Shown here: in pieces, positions 18,131-25,535 of the stretch | How the letters are laid out: each line of letters begins with the position of its first letter | Position numbering within the stretch: the first letter of the stretch is position 1 | NCBI GenBank assembly: GCA_030529305.1 | Contig: JAUMXD010000006.1 | Span: forward strand, 1 to 29,893 | Reading direction: 5' to 3' | DNA from: Allobrachymonas sp. | GTDB taxonomy: Bacteria; Pseudomonadota; Gammaproteobacteria; Burkholderiales; Burkholderiaceae | Length of the DNA: 29,893 nt | The notes under the pieces: model-generated | The model's input: the letters and a program-made list of their open reading frames with translations, nothing else | Told to the model about the DNA's origin: nothing | The model's database searches: none | Made by a program: the position numbers and the translations under genes

Positions 18131-18791
18131 GCTCGTCGTGGCCGACAAGCCCCACTTTTTGCCCGTCACACCCGCAGGCCGCTACGCGCAAGAAACGCTG
18201 CTAGCGCGGCTGCAACGCCGCCTGCGATTGCCGCATTTGGCGCCCGTGCACCGTCTGGACCGCGAAACCGCAGGGCTGGTGATCTTTGCCGTGCAGCCGC
18301 ACACGCGCAACGCCTATGCCCAGCTGTTTCGCACGCAGCGCGTGCACAAAAGCTACGAGGCCATTGCCACCCGCAACCCCGCGCTGAACGGGCGGCTTGA
18401 TCCACACGCACCGCTCTTGCACACCAGCCACCTGGCGCCCCATGCGCACGACTTTTTCCGCATGGCCGAATACCCCGGCCGTGCACCCAACAGCAGCACC
18501 TTGATCGAGATCATCGAAACCCTGCCTGACGGCCAACACGTGCGCCTACGCCTGCAACCCCACACCGGCCTGAAGCACCAATTGCGCGTGCACCTGAACG
18601 CCCTGGGCATGCCCATTGTGGGCGACCGCTTTTACCCGCATGTACGCCACGGCCCCACGGCGGATGACGACTATCAACAGCCCCTGCAACTGCTGGCACA
18701 CAGCCTGCGTTTTACCGACCCCATCACCCAGCAAGCGCGCGAATTTCACAGCCAGTTCAAACTCGGTGGGCAGCACGTTGTTGCTGGATGA
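18117..18791 (+). pseudogene. RluA-family pseudouridine synthase, 5' end replaced by integrase scar
   Basis: The protein homology starts around SEDDWLVVADKPHFLPVTP and continues with the catalytic motif PVHRLDRETAGLVIF (catalytic Asp), TQRVHKSYEAIA and HTGLKHQLRVHLNALGMPIVGDRFYP. The catalytic domain is therefore essentially complete. The roughly 90 residues that precede it in relatives are absent; upstream sequence is the antisense of an integrase fragment. The frame happens to be open back to 17787, with in-frame ATGs at 17811, 17895, 17976 and 18018, so a chimeric protein of up to 334 residues is possible. I call it truncated, but function cannot be excluded. The family converts uridine to pseudouridine in rRNA or tRNA. 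Confidence 0.75.
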
Positions 18792-18965
18792 GAAAAGCAA
18801 TGCCCCCTGCAATCCAATGCTTGTGATGCCCGCATGCGCCGCGCAGCAACCGAACGCTTCTGCTAAAGTTCCGCCCTGCCCGCCAGCTTGGCGGTATTTG
18901 TTTTTGTGGGGCTGGGCTTTTTGCAAACCGGCTCTTTTATCGTTTCTACCAAACCTGCACACCGT

Positions 18966-19265
18966 ATGAGCAACCTTCTGTTCCTGCACCTTGTTTTATT
19001 AGTCGTTATCGGCGCAGCCATGGGCCTGATTACGCGCTATTACCATCCTGGCCCCACCCCGCTGGATGCCACCTGGAGCATGATCAGCGGCGTGATCGGC
19101 GCAGCCATCGTCACGATGGTGGGTGTGTACATCGGCCTGTACCCCTTGGGCGGCTTCATGTACTACGCCACCGCCCCCACCGGCGCGCTGATTGGCGTGA
19201 TGGTGTATGCAGTGATCATCACCAAAGACACGGATGCCGACCACGACAACCCAGGCTCGGCATAA
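18966..19265 (+). CDS. small three-span membrane protein, possibly GlsB/YeaQ/YmgE-like
   Basis: 99 residues from the ATG at 18966. Three hydrophobic segments lie at about residues 4-22, 38-59 and 68-86, with a short acidic tail (KDTDADHDNPGSA). The Gly-rich second segment (SGVIGAAIVTMVGVYIG) and the preceding P-rich loop recall transglycosylase-associated GlsB/YeaQ proteins, but the similarity is loose and I do not claim it. A longer frame from 18888 exists, but the internal ATG gives a typical membrane-insertion N-terminus. It sits between the rluA remnant and the convergent pyrC and shares the terminator at 19430-19457. Confidence 0.65.
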   Translation: MSNLLFLHLVLLVVIGAAMGLITRYYHPGPTPLDATWSMISGVIGAAIVTMVGVYIGLYPLGGFMYYATAPTGALIGVMVYAVIITKDTDADHDNPGSA

Positions 19266-19429
19266 GCTGCTACGCAACGATTTGGGTGATTGCCCGCATG
19301 TGTTAAAGCGCGCTTGGCTGCCGGATAGCACGCAAACGAACAGCCTCTGTTCCCATCTCACTTGCCAGCCACTCATGCAGCCACGGTGCTAATTCCGCTT
19401 CAACAGAGCAGCCTGCCAGTGCTCATAAA

Positions 19430-19457
19430 AAAACGCCATCCTTGCGGATGGCGTTTT
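19430..19457. terminator. bidirectional rho-independent terminator (pyrC)
   Basis: A 12-bp perfect inverted repeat AAAACGCCATCC / GGATGGCGTTTT with loop TTGC. Read leftward, seven T residues follow, 37 bases after the pyrC stop. Read rightward it ends the small membrane-protein transcript with four T residues. Confidence 0.9.
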
Positions 19458-19493
19458 GCTGTGTGCTGCTTGGGCAGATGCACCCGACTTTCG

Positions 19494-20567
19494 TCAAGCC
19501 GCAGGCAGCAACTTCCAATTTAAGGTTTCGCCCGCGCATAGGGGTTTGATTTGCGCATCGTCTCCCCAGGCGTAGTGCTCGGGCAAGGTCCATGCTTGTC
19601 GCGCGAGCGTGACTCGCTGCGTGTTGCGCGGCAAGCCGTAAAAGCCCGGCCCGAAGTGGCTGGCAAAGCCCTCCAACTTATCCAGCGCTTGGGCGCTGGC
19701 AAAGGCTTCGGCATACAGCTCCAGCGCAGCCGGTGCGCTGTAGCAGCCCGCACAGCCGCAGGCGTTTTCTTTCAACTGCGCGGCGTGCGGGGCGCTGTCT
19801 GTACCCAAAAAGTAGCAGGGTTTGCCGCTGGTGGCCGCAGCAATCAGTGCCTGGCGGTGTACTTCGCGCTTGAGCACCGGCAAGCAGTAATAGTGCGGGC
19901 GAATGCCGCCCACAAGCAAGGCATTGCGGTTGAACAGCAGGTGCTGCGGCGTGATGGTGGCGGCGGTGAACGGGCCAGCCTCGGCCACGTATTGGGCCGC
20001 TTCGCGCGTGGTGATGTGCTCCATCACGATTTTGAGTTCGGGCATGGCCTGGCGCAGCGGCTGCAGCACACGTTCGATGAACACGGCCTCGCGGTCGAAT
20101 ATGTCCACTTGCGCATCGGTGACTTCGCCATGCACCAACAGCGGCATGCCGTGGCGCTGCATGGCCTCCAGCGTGGCCTGGCAGTGGCGCAGGTCGGTCA
20201 CGCCCGCATCGCTGTTGGTGGTGGCCCCGGCCGGGTAGAGCTTGAACGCGGCAACGCCCGCTTCGCGCGCGCGTGCCACTTCGTCAGCTGGGGTGTTGTC
20301 GGTCAGGTACAGCGTCATCAAGGGTGTGAACGATGCGCCCGCAGGCAAAGCCTGCTCAATGCGTTGCCGATAGGCCAAGGCCTGCGCTACCGTGGTAACA
20401 GGCGGCTTGAGGTTAGGCATGACGATGGCGCGTGCAAACTGCGCCGCTGCATGTGCCACCGATGTGCGCAGGTGGGCGCCATCGCGCAGGTGAATGTGCC
20501 AGTCATCGGGCCGAGTCAAGGTTATGGATGCTGGCAAGGCGGGGGCTGAGGTATTCATACGCATCAT
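19494..20567 (-). CDS. pyrC: dihydroorotase (class II)
   Basis: Cyclises carbamoyl-aspartate to dihydroorotate, the third step of pyrimidine synthesis. The 357-residue product carries all metal-site elements of the short class II enzyme: [10 protein letters not shown] (HxH), the carbamylated lysine in [29 protein letters not shown], and the catalytic Asp in LGTDSAPH. The C-terminal blocks [15 protein letters not shown] and LNWKLLP are typical of PyrC. ATGs at 20567, 20564 and 20558 are all possible, and none has a strong ribosome-binding site. It is monocistronic with its own terminator. Confidence 0.96.
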   Translation of the reverse strand: MMRMNTSAPALPASITLTRPDDWHIHLRDGAHLRTSVAHAAAQFARAIVMPNLKPPVTTVAQALAYRQRIEQALPAGASFTPLMTLYLTDNTPADEVARAREAGVAAFKLYPAGATTNSDAGVTDLRHCQATLEAMQRHGMPLLVHGEVTDAQVDIFDREAVFIERVLQPLRQAMPELKIVMEHITTREAAQYVAEAGPFTAATITPQHLLFNRNALLVGGIRPHYYCLPVLKREVHRQALIAAATSGKPCYFLGTDSAPHAAQLKENACGCAGCYSAPAALELYAEAFASAQALDKLEGFASHFGPGFYGLPRNTQRVTLARQAWTLPEHYAWGDDAQIKPLCAGETLNWKLLPAA

Positions 20568-20666
20568 GCTTTCGAAAAAGAAACAACAAAACCGAAGGGC
20601 TTCTTCAATCAGTTTGCACGGCTGGCAGTCACATCAACTGTCCGTGATTTGCCTAAGATTGGCAAC

Positions 20667-20692
20667 AAAAAAGCCGCTTGTGCGGCTTTTTT
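20667..20692. terminator. bidirectional rho-independent terminator (end of RNase-barstar unit)
   Basis: A perfect 11-bp inverted repeat AAAAAAGCCGC / GCGGCTTTTTT with loop TTGT and T-runs on both strands. It lies 30 bases after the small leftward frame that follows the barstar gene, and about 100 bases upstream of pyrC. Confidence 0.9.
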
Positions 20693-20722
20693 GCGTCGTG
20701 GCATCAACATTCTGGTTGCGCA

Positions 20723-20962
20723 TTACGCTGATGCTGCCATGTTGTTGTCACTGTCATTCACAGCGCTCAACCAATACTGGGCGTTGAACGGGCTGCTCAT
20801 GCGCAGGGCCAGCGGCGTCACGTCCACGATCTTGTCGGTTGGCATTTTTTCTTCGGGTTCCAGGGCCTCTTCGGCTTCTTGCTCTTGCGCAGCAACAGCC
20901 TGCTTCGCCCGTTCTGCTTGGCCAGCTTGTGCAGAACGGGCTACAGAAAAGAATAGAAGCAC
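20723..20962 (-). CDS. small hypothetical protein after barstar (uncertain)
   Basis: A 79-codon frame from a GTG at 20962 overlaps the last 22 bases of the barstar gene and ends 30 bases before the terminator. It therefore fills the only space between barstar and the end of the transcript. The product is Ala/Gln/Glu-rich (QAERAKQAVAAQEQEAEEALEP would form an acidic helix), followed by a more varied end (LRMSSPFNAQYWLSAVND). There is no recognised family and no clear ribosome-binding site. An internal ATG at 20845 would give 40 residues. It may be a third cistron of the unit or simply 3' UTR. Confidence 0.35.
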   Translation of the reverse strand: MLLFFSVARSAQAGQAERAKQAVAAQEQEAEEALEPEEKMPTDKIVDVTPLALRMSSPFNAQYWLSAVNDSDNNMAASA

Positions 20963-21363
20963 CGGAACGCAACTTTGCGATCCCCCCAGTAATCGGCCGC
21001 ATCGCGGAAAGTATCAAGCAGCTGTTCGCGAGTTTCTTTATCGAAGCGCGCGTTGGTGGGAATCTGCTCCAGCACCACCACAAAGCCAGGCTGCGGGCCC
21101 GATTTGTGCAGCGGATCGGTGATGCAATCGTACAGCGCATCGAAGTTCTTGCCGAAATGCGCGGGCAGCGTGAACTGCTCGGCAATCATGTCCAGCACGT
21201 CTTGCTTGGTTTGTGCGCCAGCCAGGTTGGCATACAAAAAGTGCTGCCCCATTTGGCTGGCGGCGGCTTGCAAATCAGGCACACGAAAGGCCCGGATCGA
21301 CTGAACGATGTTGTTGCGCACATTGCGCAAGGGGTTGTCGGAAAGAGGTGAATTCGTACTCAC
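20941..21363 (-). CDS. barstar-family ribonuclease inhibitor
   Basis: Barstar proteins bind the active site of barnase-type RNases and protect the producing cell. The core FLYANLAGAQTKQDVLDMIA, QFTLPAHFGKNFDALYDCIT and FVVVLEQIP matches the barstar fold, including the Asp-containing FGKNFDALYD helix that plugs the RNase active site. The C-terminus DYWGDRKVAFRCFYSFL is family-typical. I place the start at the GTG at 21363 (140 residues). A strong GAGGAGG at 21386-21392 lies 22 bases upstream, which is too far, so a rare CTG at 21375 is an alternative. It is encoded 38 bases after the RNase gene, as expected for an immunity partner. Confidence 0.88.
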   Translation of the reverse strand: MSTNSPLSDNPLRNVRNNIVQSIRAFRVPDLQAAASQMGQHFLYANLAGAQTKQDVLDMIAEQFTLPAHFGKNFDALYDCITDPLHKSGPQPGFVVVLEQIPTNARFDKETREQLLDTFRDAADYWGDRKVAFRCFYSFL

Positions 21364-21401
21364 AATGTTTTGCAGCGCAAGGCTGCCTCCTCGGTTAATG
21401 C

Positions 21402-21938
21402 TTAGGGAACGATTTGCTGGAAACTGGCGTAATGATCGGCGGTGTAATAACAAACTTCTGGCTGCTGGCGCGGGCCACCACACACGATGCGACGCGCCCC
21501 ACGCGAACGCGCTCTGGGCGGCGCCACGGTGTATTCACGGTAAAAGCCCCGTTTTTTGGCGGGCAGCAAACGCTCGCGGTTGGCAAAAATGCTGCCGTCT
21601 TTCTCGTAAGGGAAAGGGCCACCTTCATGAATCAGGCGGTACACCCGCTGCTCCAAGGCTGGCAATGCAGCCAGCGGCACAAGGTCTGTGGTTTGATGCT
21701 TCTTGTCAAACGAGGCTTGCGAGCGTTTCGGCGATTGCGGCCGAAGCTGCTCAGTAGCCTGATCGGGCTCGCTACCACCCCGTTTGTAAGCCAGCACTTC
21801 GCTGGGTTGGCAAGCCAACAAAGCCAAACACAAAGGCGCAAGGCCCAACAGCGAAAGCCATTTACGCCCCCACCCGCTTCGCTTTTGCGCTGCACCTTGA
21901 GCAGAACAGCTTGCATCAAAAGACGAAACAGACGACAT
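21402..21938 (-). CDS. secreted guanyl-specific ribonuclease, RNase Sa/N1-like (barnase superfamily)
   Basis: 178 residues from the ATG at 21938; the frame is open to 22133. A basic stretch and hydrophobic helix (KWLSLLGLAPLCLALLAC, residues 26-43) form an export signal whose end LLAC resembles a lipobox (Cys43), so it may be a lipoprotein. A linker of about 40 residues precedes the RNase domain (about 88-178): GPFPYEKDGSIFANRERLLP, GFYREYTV, RARSRGARRIV and CYYTADHYASF. By alignment with RNase Sa from memory, the catalytic Glu54, Arg69 and His85 correspond to Glu135, Arg150 and His169, all present. It cleaves RNA after guanine. The barstar-type inhibitor gene follows. AT-rich DNA lies upstream. 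Confidence 0.88.
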   Translation of the reverse strand: MSSVSSFDASCSAQGAAQKRSGWGRKWLSLLGLAPLCLALLACQPSEVLAYKRGGSEPDQATEQLRPQSPKRSQASFDKKHQTTDLVPLAALPALEQRVYRLIHEGGPFPYEKDGSIFANRERLLPAKKRGFYREYTVAPPRARSRGARRIVCGGPRQQPEVCYYTADHYASFQQIVP

Positions 21939-22491
21939 GACAGCACACGAAAACGGTTGCGTGAAAAGACTTTTAGCTTGCGTCACAACAGAGCAACACC
22001 CCGAAAATGACGAGGCGCTAGTTTGCATCAGGCTGTTGCAAAAATCAACATACCAATGAATGGACGAGAGCGATACAGGGAAATTACCGTCAAGCTTGCC
22101 ATAGGCCCTCAAACATGGCAGCACATCACCCAAGCATCATTCCACATTCAAGCAATACATAGCAGATGACACTTATTTTGATAGAAAATGAATGAGGGAT
22201 TGAAGGAGTTAATTTCTAATGTGAAGAAATGATAGATTTCGTCGCATTCAAAATTAAGACCCGATATTTGTAAGTAATTTAATATTTGATACCTGAAACT
22301 GACATCAATTGAATAAGGTTTCACTAAAAAGCTAGGCCAAGCCACTTAACTTATTAGAAGATCGCAAACAACAAAAACCCATCAAAGCGCAAACCAAGTC
22401 ATGGCAAATGCTGGCAACACGCAGCGGCGGTCTATGTTTCAGCCCCAAGCCATCAGCGCCAAGGCTTGTGCAGCGGCTAGGTCCAGCCGAT
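21939..22491. other. gene-free region containing an AT-rich segment
   Basis: About 550 bases between the RNase gene and the end of ybbA. Within it, 22141-22380 is about 32% GC by hand count, in strong contrast to the flanking genes. A 65-codon leftward frame (22148-22345) rich in Phe, Ile, Tyr and Asn lies in this part but has no recognised motif. No tRNA, inverted repeat or IS end was found. It may be foreign DNA that arrived with the RNase-barstar genes, or their promoter region. Confidence 0.55.
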
Positions 22492-23193
22492 TCAACCCTG
22501 TACCAAGCGCCCTGCTTGCAGCGTCAGCTGCCGCTGGCACTGGCGAGCCAGTGCAATATCGTGCGTCACCAGCACCAGGGTGCTGCCCAGCGCCTGATTC
22601 AAGGCGAACATCTGCGCAATCACTTCTTGGCCGGTGGCAAAGTCCAGGCTGCCCGTGGGCTCATCAGCCAGCAGCACGGCGGGCTGCATCACAAAAGCGC
22701 GTGCCAAAGCCACACGCTGCTGCTCGCCGCCCGACAGCACCTTGGGGTAATGGCGCAGGCGCGCGCCCAGGCCCACTTGTTCCAGCATGGCTTGCGCGCT
22801 GGCGCGGGCGTCGCTTCGGCCTGCCAGCTCCAGCGGCAACATCACGTTTTCAAGCGCCGTGAGGTTGGGCAGCAGCTGAAAGTTCTGAAACACAAAGCCC
22901 ATCTTCTGCCCGCGCACCGCAGCGCGCGCGTCTTCATCCAGCGCAAACAGGTCAGTGCCTGCCACGCGAACCGTGCCGCTGCTGGGCACGTCCAGCCCGG
23001 CCATGATGGAAAGCAGCGTGCTCTTGCCCGAACCAGAGGCTCCCACAATGGCCGTGGTGCTGCCCGCAGCCAAGGCAAAGTCGATGTCGTGCAAAATTTC
23101 CAGCTCGCCGCTGGCCGCTGGCACCGTCTTGAAAACATGTTCAACCACCAGCATCTGGCTGGTAGCCGCTTCCTCTGTGCGCTGGATAGACAT
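22492..23193 (-). CDS. ybbA: ABC transporter ATP-binding protein, YbbA-like (LolD/MacB class)
   Basis: 233 residues from the ATG at 23193 ([15 protein letters not shown]). All ABC ATPase elements are intact: Walker [11 protein letters not shown]-loop [17 protein letters not shown], signature [15 protein letters not shown], Walker [14 protein letters not shown], and the H-loop VTHD. The Q-loop and signature wording place it in the LolD/MacB/FtsE type VII group. Divergence from tesA matches the E. coli ybbA-tesA arrangement. In E. coli a large permease gene (ybbP) follows ybbA; here an AT-rich non-coding stretch follows, so no permease partner is visible. The substrate is unknown. Confidence 0.9.
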   Translation of the reverse strand: MSIQRTEEAATSQMLVVEHVFKTVPAASGELEILHDIDFALAAGSTTAIVGASGSGKSTLLSIMAGLDVPSSGTVRVAGTDLFALDEDARAAVRGQKMGFVFQNFQLLPNLTALENVMLPLELAGRSDARASAQAMLEQVGLGARLRHYPKVLSGGEQQRVALARAFVMQPAVLLADEPTGSLDFATGQEVIAQMFALNQALGSTLVLVTHDIALARQCQRQLTLQAGRLVQG

Positions 23194-23215
23194 AAACGAC
23201 AAGGACCCCGAATCA

Positions 23216-23995
23216 ATGCAAACCCGTTTTATAGCAGCCCACCTGCCACGCCTGCACGGCTTTTTGCGCAGATGGGCGCGCCCGCACACCAATCAAGACG
23301 CCACGCCAAGCCACTACTTGTCTGCACGCGGCACGAGCTTGCGTTTTTTGTGGCACCGCACTGCTCTGCGTTTGGCTCTGCTGTGCCTGCCCCTGTGGAT
23401 GCTGGCCGTGCGCCCTGCACAAGCGGCTGCGCCGCAGCCCGCGCGCATTCTGGTAGTGGGCGATTCCATCAGCGCCGAATATGGCTTGCCCCGTGGCAGC
23501 GGCTGGGTGGCCTTGTTGCAAAAACGGTTGGATGCCGAGAAAAAGCCTTATCAGGTTATCAACGCCAGCATCAGCGGCGACACCACCTCGGGCGGCCGCG
23601 CACGCTTGCCGCAACTGCTCAAGCAACACCAACCACAAATCGTGGTGCTGGAGCTGGGCGCTAACGACGCCCTGCGTGGCCTGTCTTTGCAGCAAACCCG
23701 CGCCAACCTCGCCGCCATGGTCAGCGCCGCGCAACAAGCCAAGGCCAAAGTGTTGCTGCTAGGCATGCAAATCCCGCCCAACTACGGCCCGCAATACACC
23801 GCCGACTTTGCCAAAGTCTTTGCCGACATCAGCCAAACCCACAAAACCGCACTGCTGCCCTTTTTGCTCAAAGGCGTAGCCGACGCACCCGACAGCCTGC
23901 GCTGGTTCCAGGCCGATCGCATCCACCCCAACGCCCAGGCTCAGCCCAAAATGCTGGACAACGTCTGGCCGCAGCTCAGGCCTTTGTTACGTTGA
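23216..23995 (+). CDS. tesA: GDSL-type acyl-CoA thioesterase I / lysophospholipase L1 (TesA-like)
   Basis: A periplasmic serine esterase. From the ATG at 23216 it has 259 residues. SGNH blocks: block I VVGDSISAEYG (Ser84), block II Gly in NASISGDTTSGG, block III LELGANDALRG (Asn150), and block V FQADRIHPNA (Asp234, His237). A signal-like hydrophobic stretch lies at about 50-66, with a cleavage-like AVRPAQA just after. That leaves an unusually long 50-residue N-region, so a downstream TTG start (23318 or 23339) may be the real one; AAGGA upstream of 23216 favours the ATG. It diverges from ybbA with only 22 bases between start codons. Confidence 0.92.
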   Translation: MQTRFIAAHLPRLHGFLRRWARPHTNQDATPSHYLSARGTSLRFLWHRTALRLALLCLPLWMLAVRPAQAAAPQPARILVVGDSISAEYGLPRGSGWVALLQKRLDAEKKPYQVINASISGDTTSGGRARLPQLLKQHQPQIVVLELGANDALRGLSLQQTRANLAAMVSAAQQAKAKVLLLGMQIPPNYGPQYTADFAKVFADISQTHKTALLPFLLKGVADAPDSLRWFQADRIHPNAQAQPKMLDNVWPQLRPLLR

Positions 23996-24090
23996 AACTG
24001 GATCGTTTCATCCAGCTGCGTAGACTGATGATGAGCCATCAATCATCGGTGCTTAAAAGCGCCTTTTGAAGCAGGCGTGACGGATAAAAC

Positions 24091-24124
24091 AAAAAGCCCT
24101 TGGCCAAACGACCAAGGGCTTTTT
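24091..24124. terminator. bidirectional rho-independent terminator between tesA and tRNA-Val
   Basis: A 13-bp perfect inverted repeat AAAAAGCCCTTGG / CCAAGGGCTTTTT with an eight-base loop and five-T runs in both directions. It serves tesA rightward and tRNA-Val leftward. Confidence 0.92.
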
Positions 24125-24133
24125 AGATTGAAT

Positions 24134-24208
24134 TGGTGGGCGATACTGGGATCGAACCAGTGACTTCCACCGTGTGAAGGTGGCACTCTACCGCTGAGTT
24201 AACCGCCC
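24134..24208 (-). tRNA. tRNA-Val (anticodon CAC)
   Basis: 75 bases including an encoded CCA. The acceptor stem GGGCGGT pairs with ATCGCCC (one G-T pair), discriminator A. The D arm has AACTCAGCGGTAGAGT, the anticodon arm is CCACC-TTCACAC-GGTGG with CAC in the loop centre (reads GTG), and the T arm is CTGGTTCGATCCCAG. It lies downstream of dnaQ on the same strand, a neighbourhood that recurs in proteobacteria, where a tRNA gene often follows dnaQ. Confidence 0.97.
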
Positions 24209-24266
24209 GAATGGGGTTGCGCATGGTGCATAGTCGTTGAAGACGCTGCGTGCGCGAAAGCTGCGC

Positions 24267-24275
24267 ATTATGGCA
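24267..24275 (-). promoter_or_regulatory. possible extended -10 promoter for tRNA-Val
   Basis: Read leftward, TGCCATAAT forms an extended -10 element about 58 bases upstream of the tRNA 5' end, within the dnaQ-tRNA gap. The -35 region is weak. This is a motif-only prediction. Confidence 0.4.
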
Positions 24276-24325
24276 CAGTTTTGGGCATTTTGAGCCAAGC
24301 AAGCCCGGCCTTTTTACGCTGAGGC

Positions 24326-25060
24326 TCAGTCGGCGTCGGCAGCAGCGGCTGCTTCAGGCTGGTTTTTCCACAAGGTTTTGCCTTTGCTGGCCTGGTCGAT
24401 GAGGGTGAGCATGGCTTCGTGCGCGGCACGCTCGGATTCGGATGCCTCAAGCACCGGCAGCACGACGTGGCTGAAGTCTTGCTGGGGCATGGCGGTTGTG
24501 GCGGTGCTGTCGGCCGCATGCTCGTCGGTGATGAGCATTTCCTGCCCGCGCGTGAGGCGGATGTACACCTCGGCCAGCAGGCGCGCATCGAGCAAGGCGC
24601 CGTGCAGGGTGCGGTGGGTGTTGTTGACTTCAAGCCGCTCGCACAGCGCATCGAGCGAGTTGCGTTTGCCGGGGTAACGCGATTTGGCCAGCGCGAGTGA
24701 ATCGACGACGCTGCCCACCAGGCTGGCAAAGGCAGGTTGCTTCAGCAGTTTGAGTTCCTGGTTGAGAAAGCCCACGTCAAACGGGGCGTTGTGGATGATG
24801 ACTTCGTCCGCCCCGCGGATGAATTCCAGAAACTGCTGCGCCACATCGGCAAAAACGGGTTTGTCGGCCAGAAATTCGACTGTGATGCCGTGCACGGCTT
24901 GCGCACCGGCATCGATGTCGCGCTCGGGGTTGAGGTAGAGGTGCAGGTCGTTGCCGGTGGGCTGGCGGTTGAGCAGTTCCACGCAGCCGATTTCGATGAC
25001 GCGGTGGCCCTCGGCCACTTCCAGCCCGGTGGTTTCGGTGTCGAGAAAAATCTGGCGCAT
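24326..25060 (-). CDS. dnaQ: DNA polymerase III epsilon subunit (3'-5' proofreading exonuclease)
   Basis: 244 residues, the normal DnaQ length. The DEDDh exonuclease motifs are intact: ExoI FLDTETTGL (Asp7, Glu9), ExoII HNAPFDVGFLN (Asp95) and ExoIII THRTLHGALLDARLLAEV (His153, Asp158). The C-terminal part (about 185-244) corresponds to the region that in E. coli holds the clamp-binding segment and the alpha-subunit tail. The MPQQDF segment could be the clamp-binding site, but this is a guess. It proofreads within the replicase core. It is followed by tRNA-Val and preceded by fdx on the same strand (80-base gap). Confidence 0.97.
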   Translation of the reverse strand: MRQIFLDTETTGLEVAEGHRVIEIGCVELLNRQPTGNDLHLYLNPERDIDAGAQAVHGITVEFLADKPVFADVAQQFLEFIRGADEVIIHNAPFDVGFLNQELKLLKQPAFASLVGSVVDSLALAKSRYPGKRNSLDALCERLEVNNTHRTLHGALLDARLLAEVYIRLTRGQEMLITDEHAADSTATTAMPQQDFSHVVLPVLEASESERAAHEAMLTLIDQASKGKTLWKNQPEAAAAADAD

Positions 25061-25140
25061 GACGTGAGCCCTTTGTTGCTGTGTCCGCTTGGTGACTATA
25101 ACTGCGGCCTGCTATTGAGGAGGCTGTGCCGCGTGACCGA

Positions 25141-25479
25141 TCAGTGGTTTTCTTTGGCGTGGTTGATGGAGTATTTGGGGATCTCCACCACCAAGTCTGT
25201 TTGCCCGATCATCGCCTGGCACGACAGGCGCGATTGCGCAGTCAAGCCCCAGGCACGGTCGAGCATATCGTCTTCGCAGTCTTCGATGTCGTTCAGGCTT
25301 TCGCCCCCTTCGCGCACGATGACGTGGCAGGTGGTGCAGGCGCAAACCATGTCGCAAGCGTGCTCGATTTCAATGCCATTGTCCAGCAGGGCCTGGCAGA
25401 TGGTGGTGCCAGCGGGCGCTTCGATGGTGGTGCCTTGTGGGCAATATTCTTCGTGGGGCAGTACGGTGATGCGGGTCAT
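25141..25479 (-). CDS. fdx: Isc-type [2Fe-2S] ferredoxin
   Basis: 112 residues. The cluster ligands follow CX5CX2C...C, with Cys42, Cys48, Cys51 and Cys87 in HACDMVCACTTCHVIV and SRLSCQAMIG. The extra conserved cysteine (Cys46) seen in E. coli Fdx is also present. The sequence from ITVLPHEEYCPQG to LVVEIPKYSINHA is typical of isc ferredoxins. It supplies electrons for Fe-S cluster assembly on IscU. It lies 56 bases after hscA, consistent with co-transcription. Confidence 0.96.
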   Translation of the reverse strand: MTRITVLPHEEYCPQGTTIEAPAGTTICQALLDNGIEIEHACDMVCACTTCHVIVREGGESLNDIEDCEDDMLDRAWGLTAQSRLSCQAMIGQTDLVVEIPKYSINHAKENH

Positions 25480-25535
25480 GATGAGGGTTGTCCTTGTGCA
25501 AAAGGTGAATAACGAATCGCTGATGGGCCCAAGCT

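Noticed and set aside
20754..21185. 143-codon leftward frame overlapping barstar
   Set aside because: Out of frame with barstar and without motifs; the barstar frame clearly explains the region.
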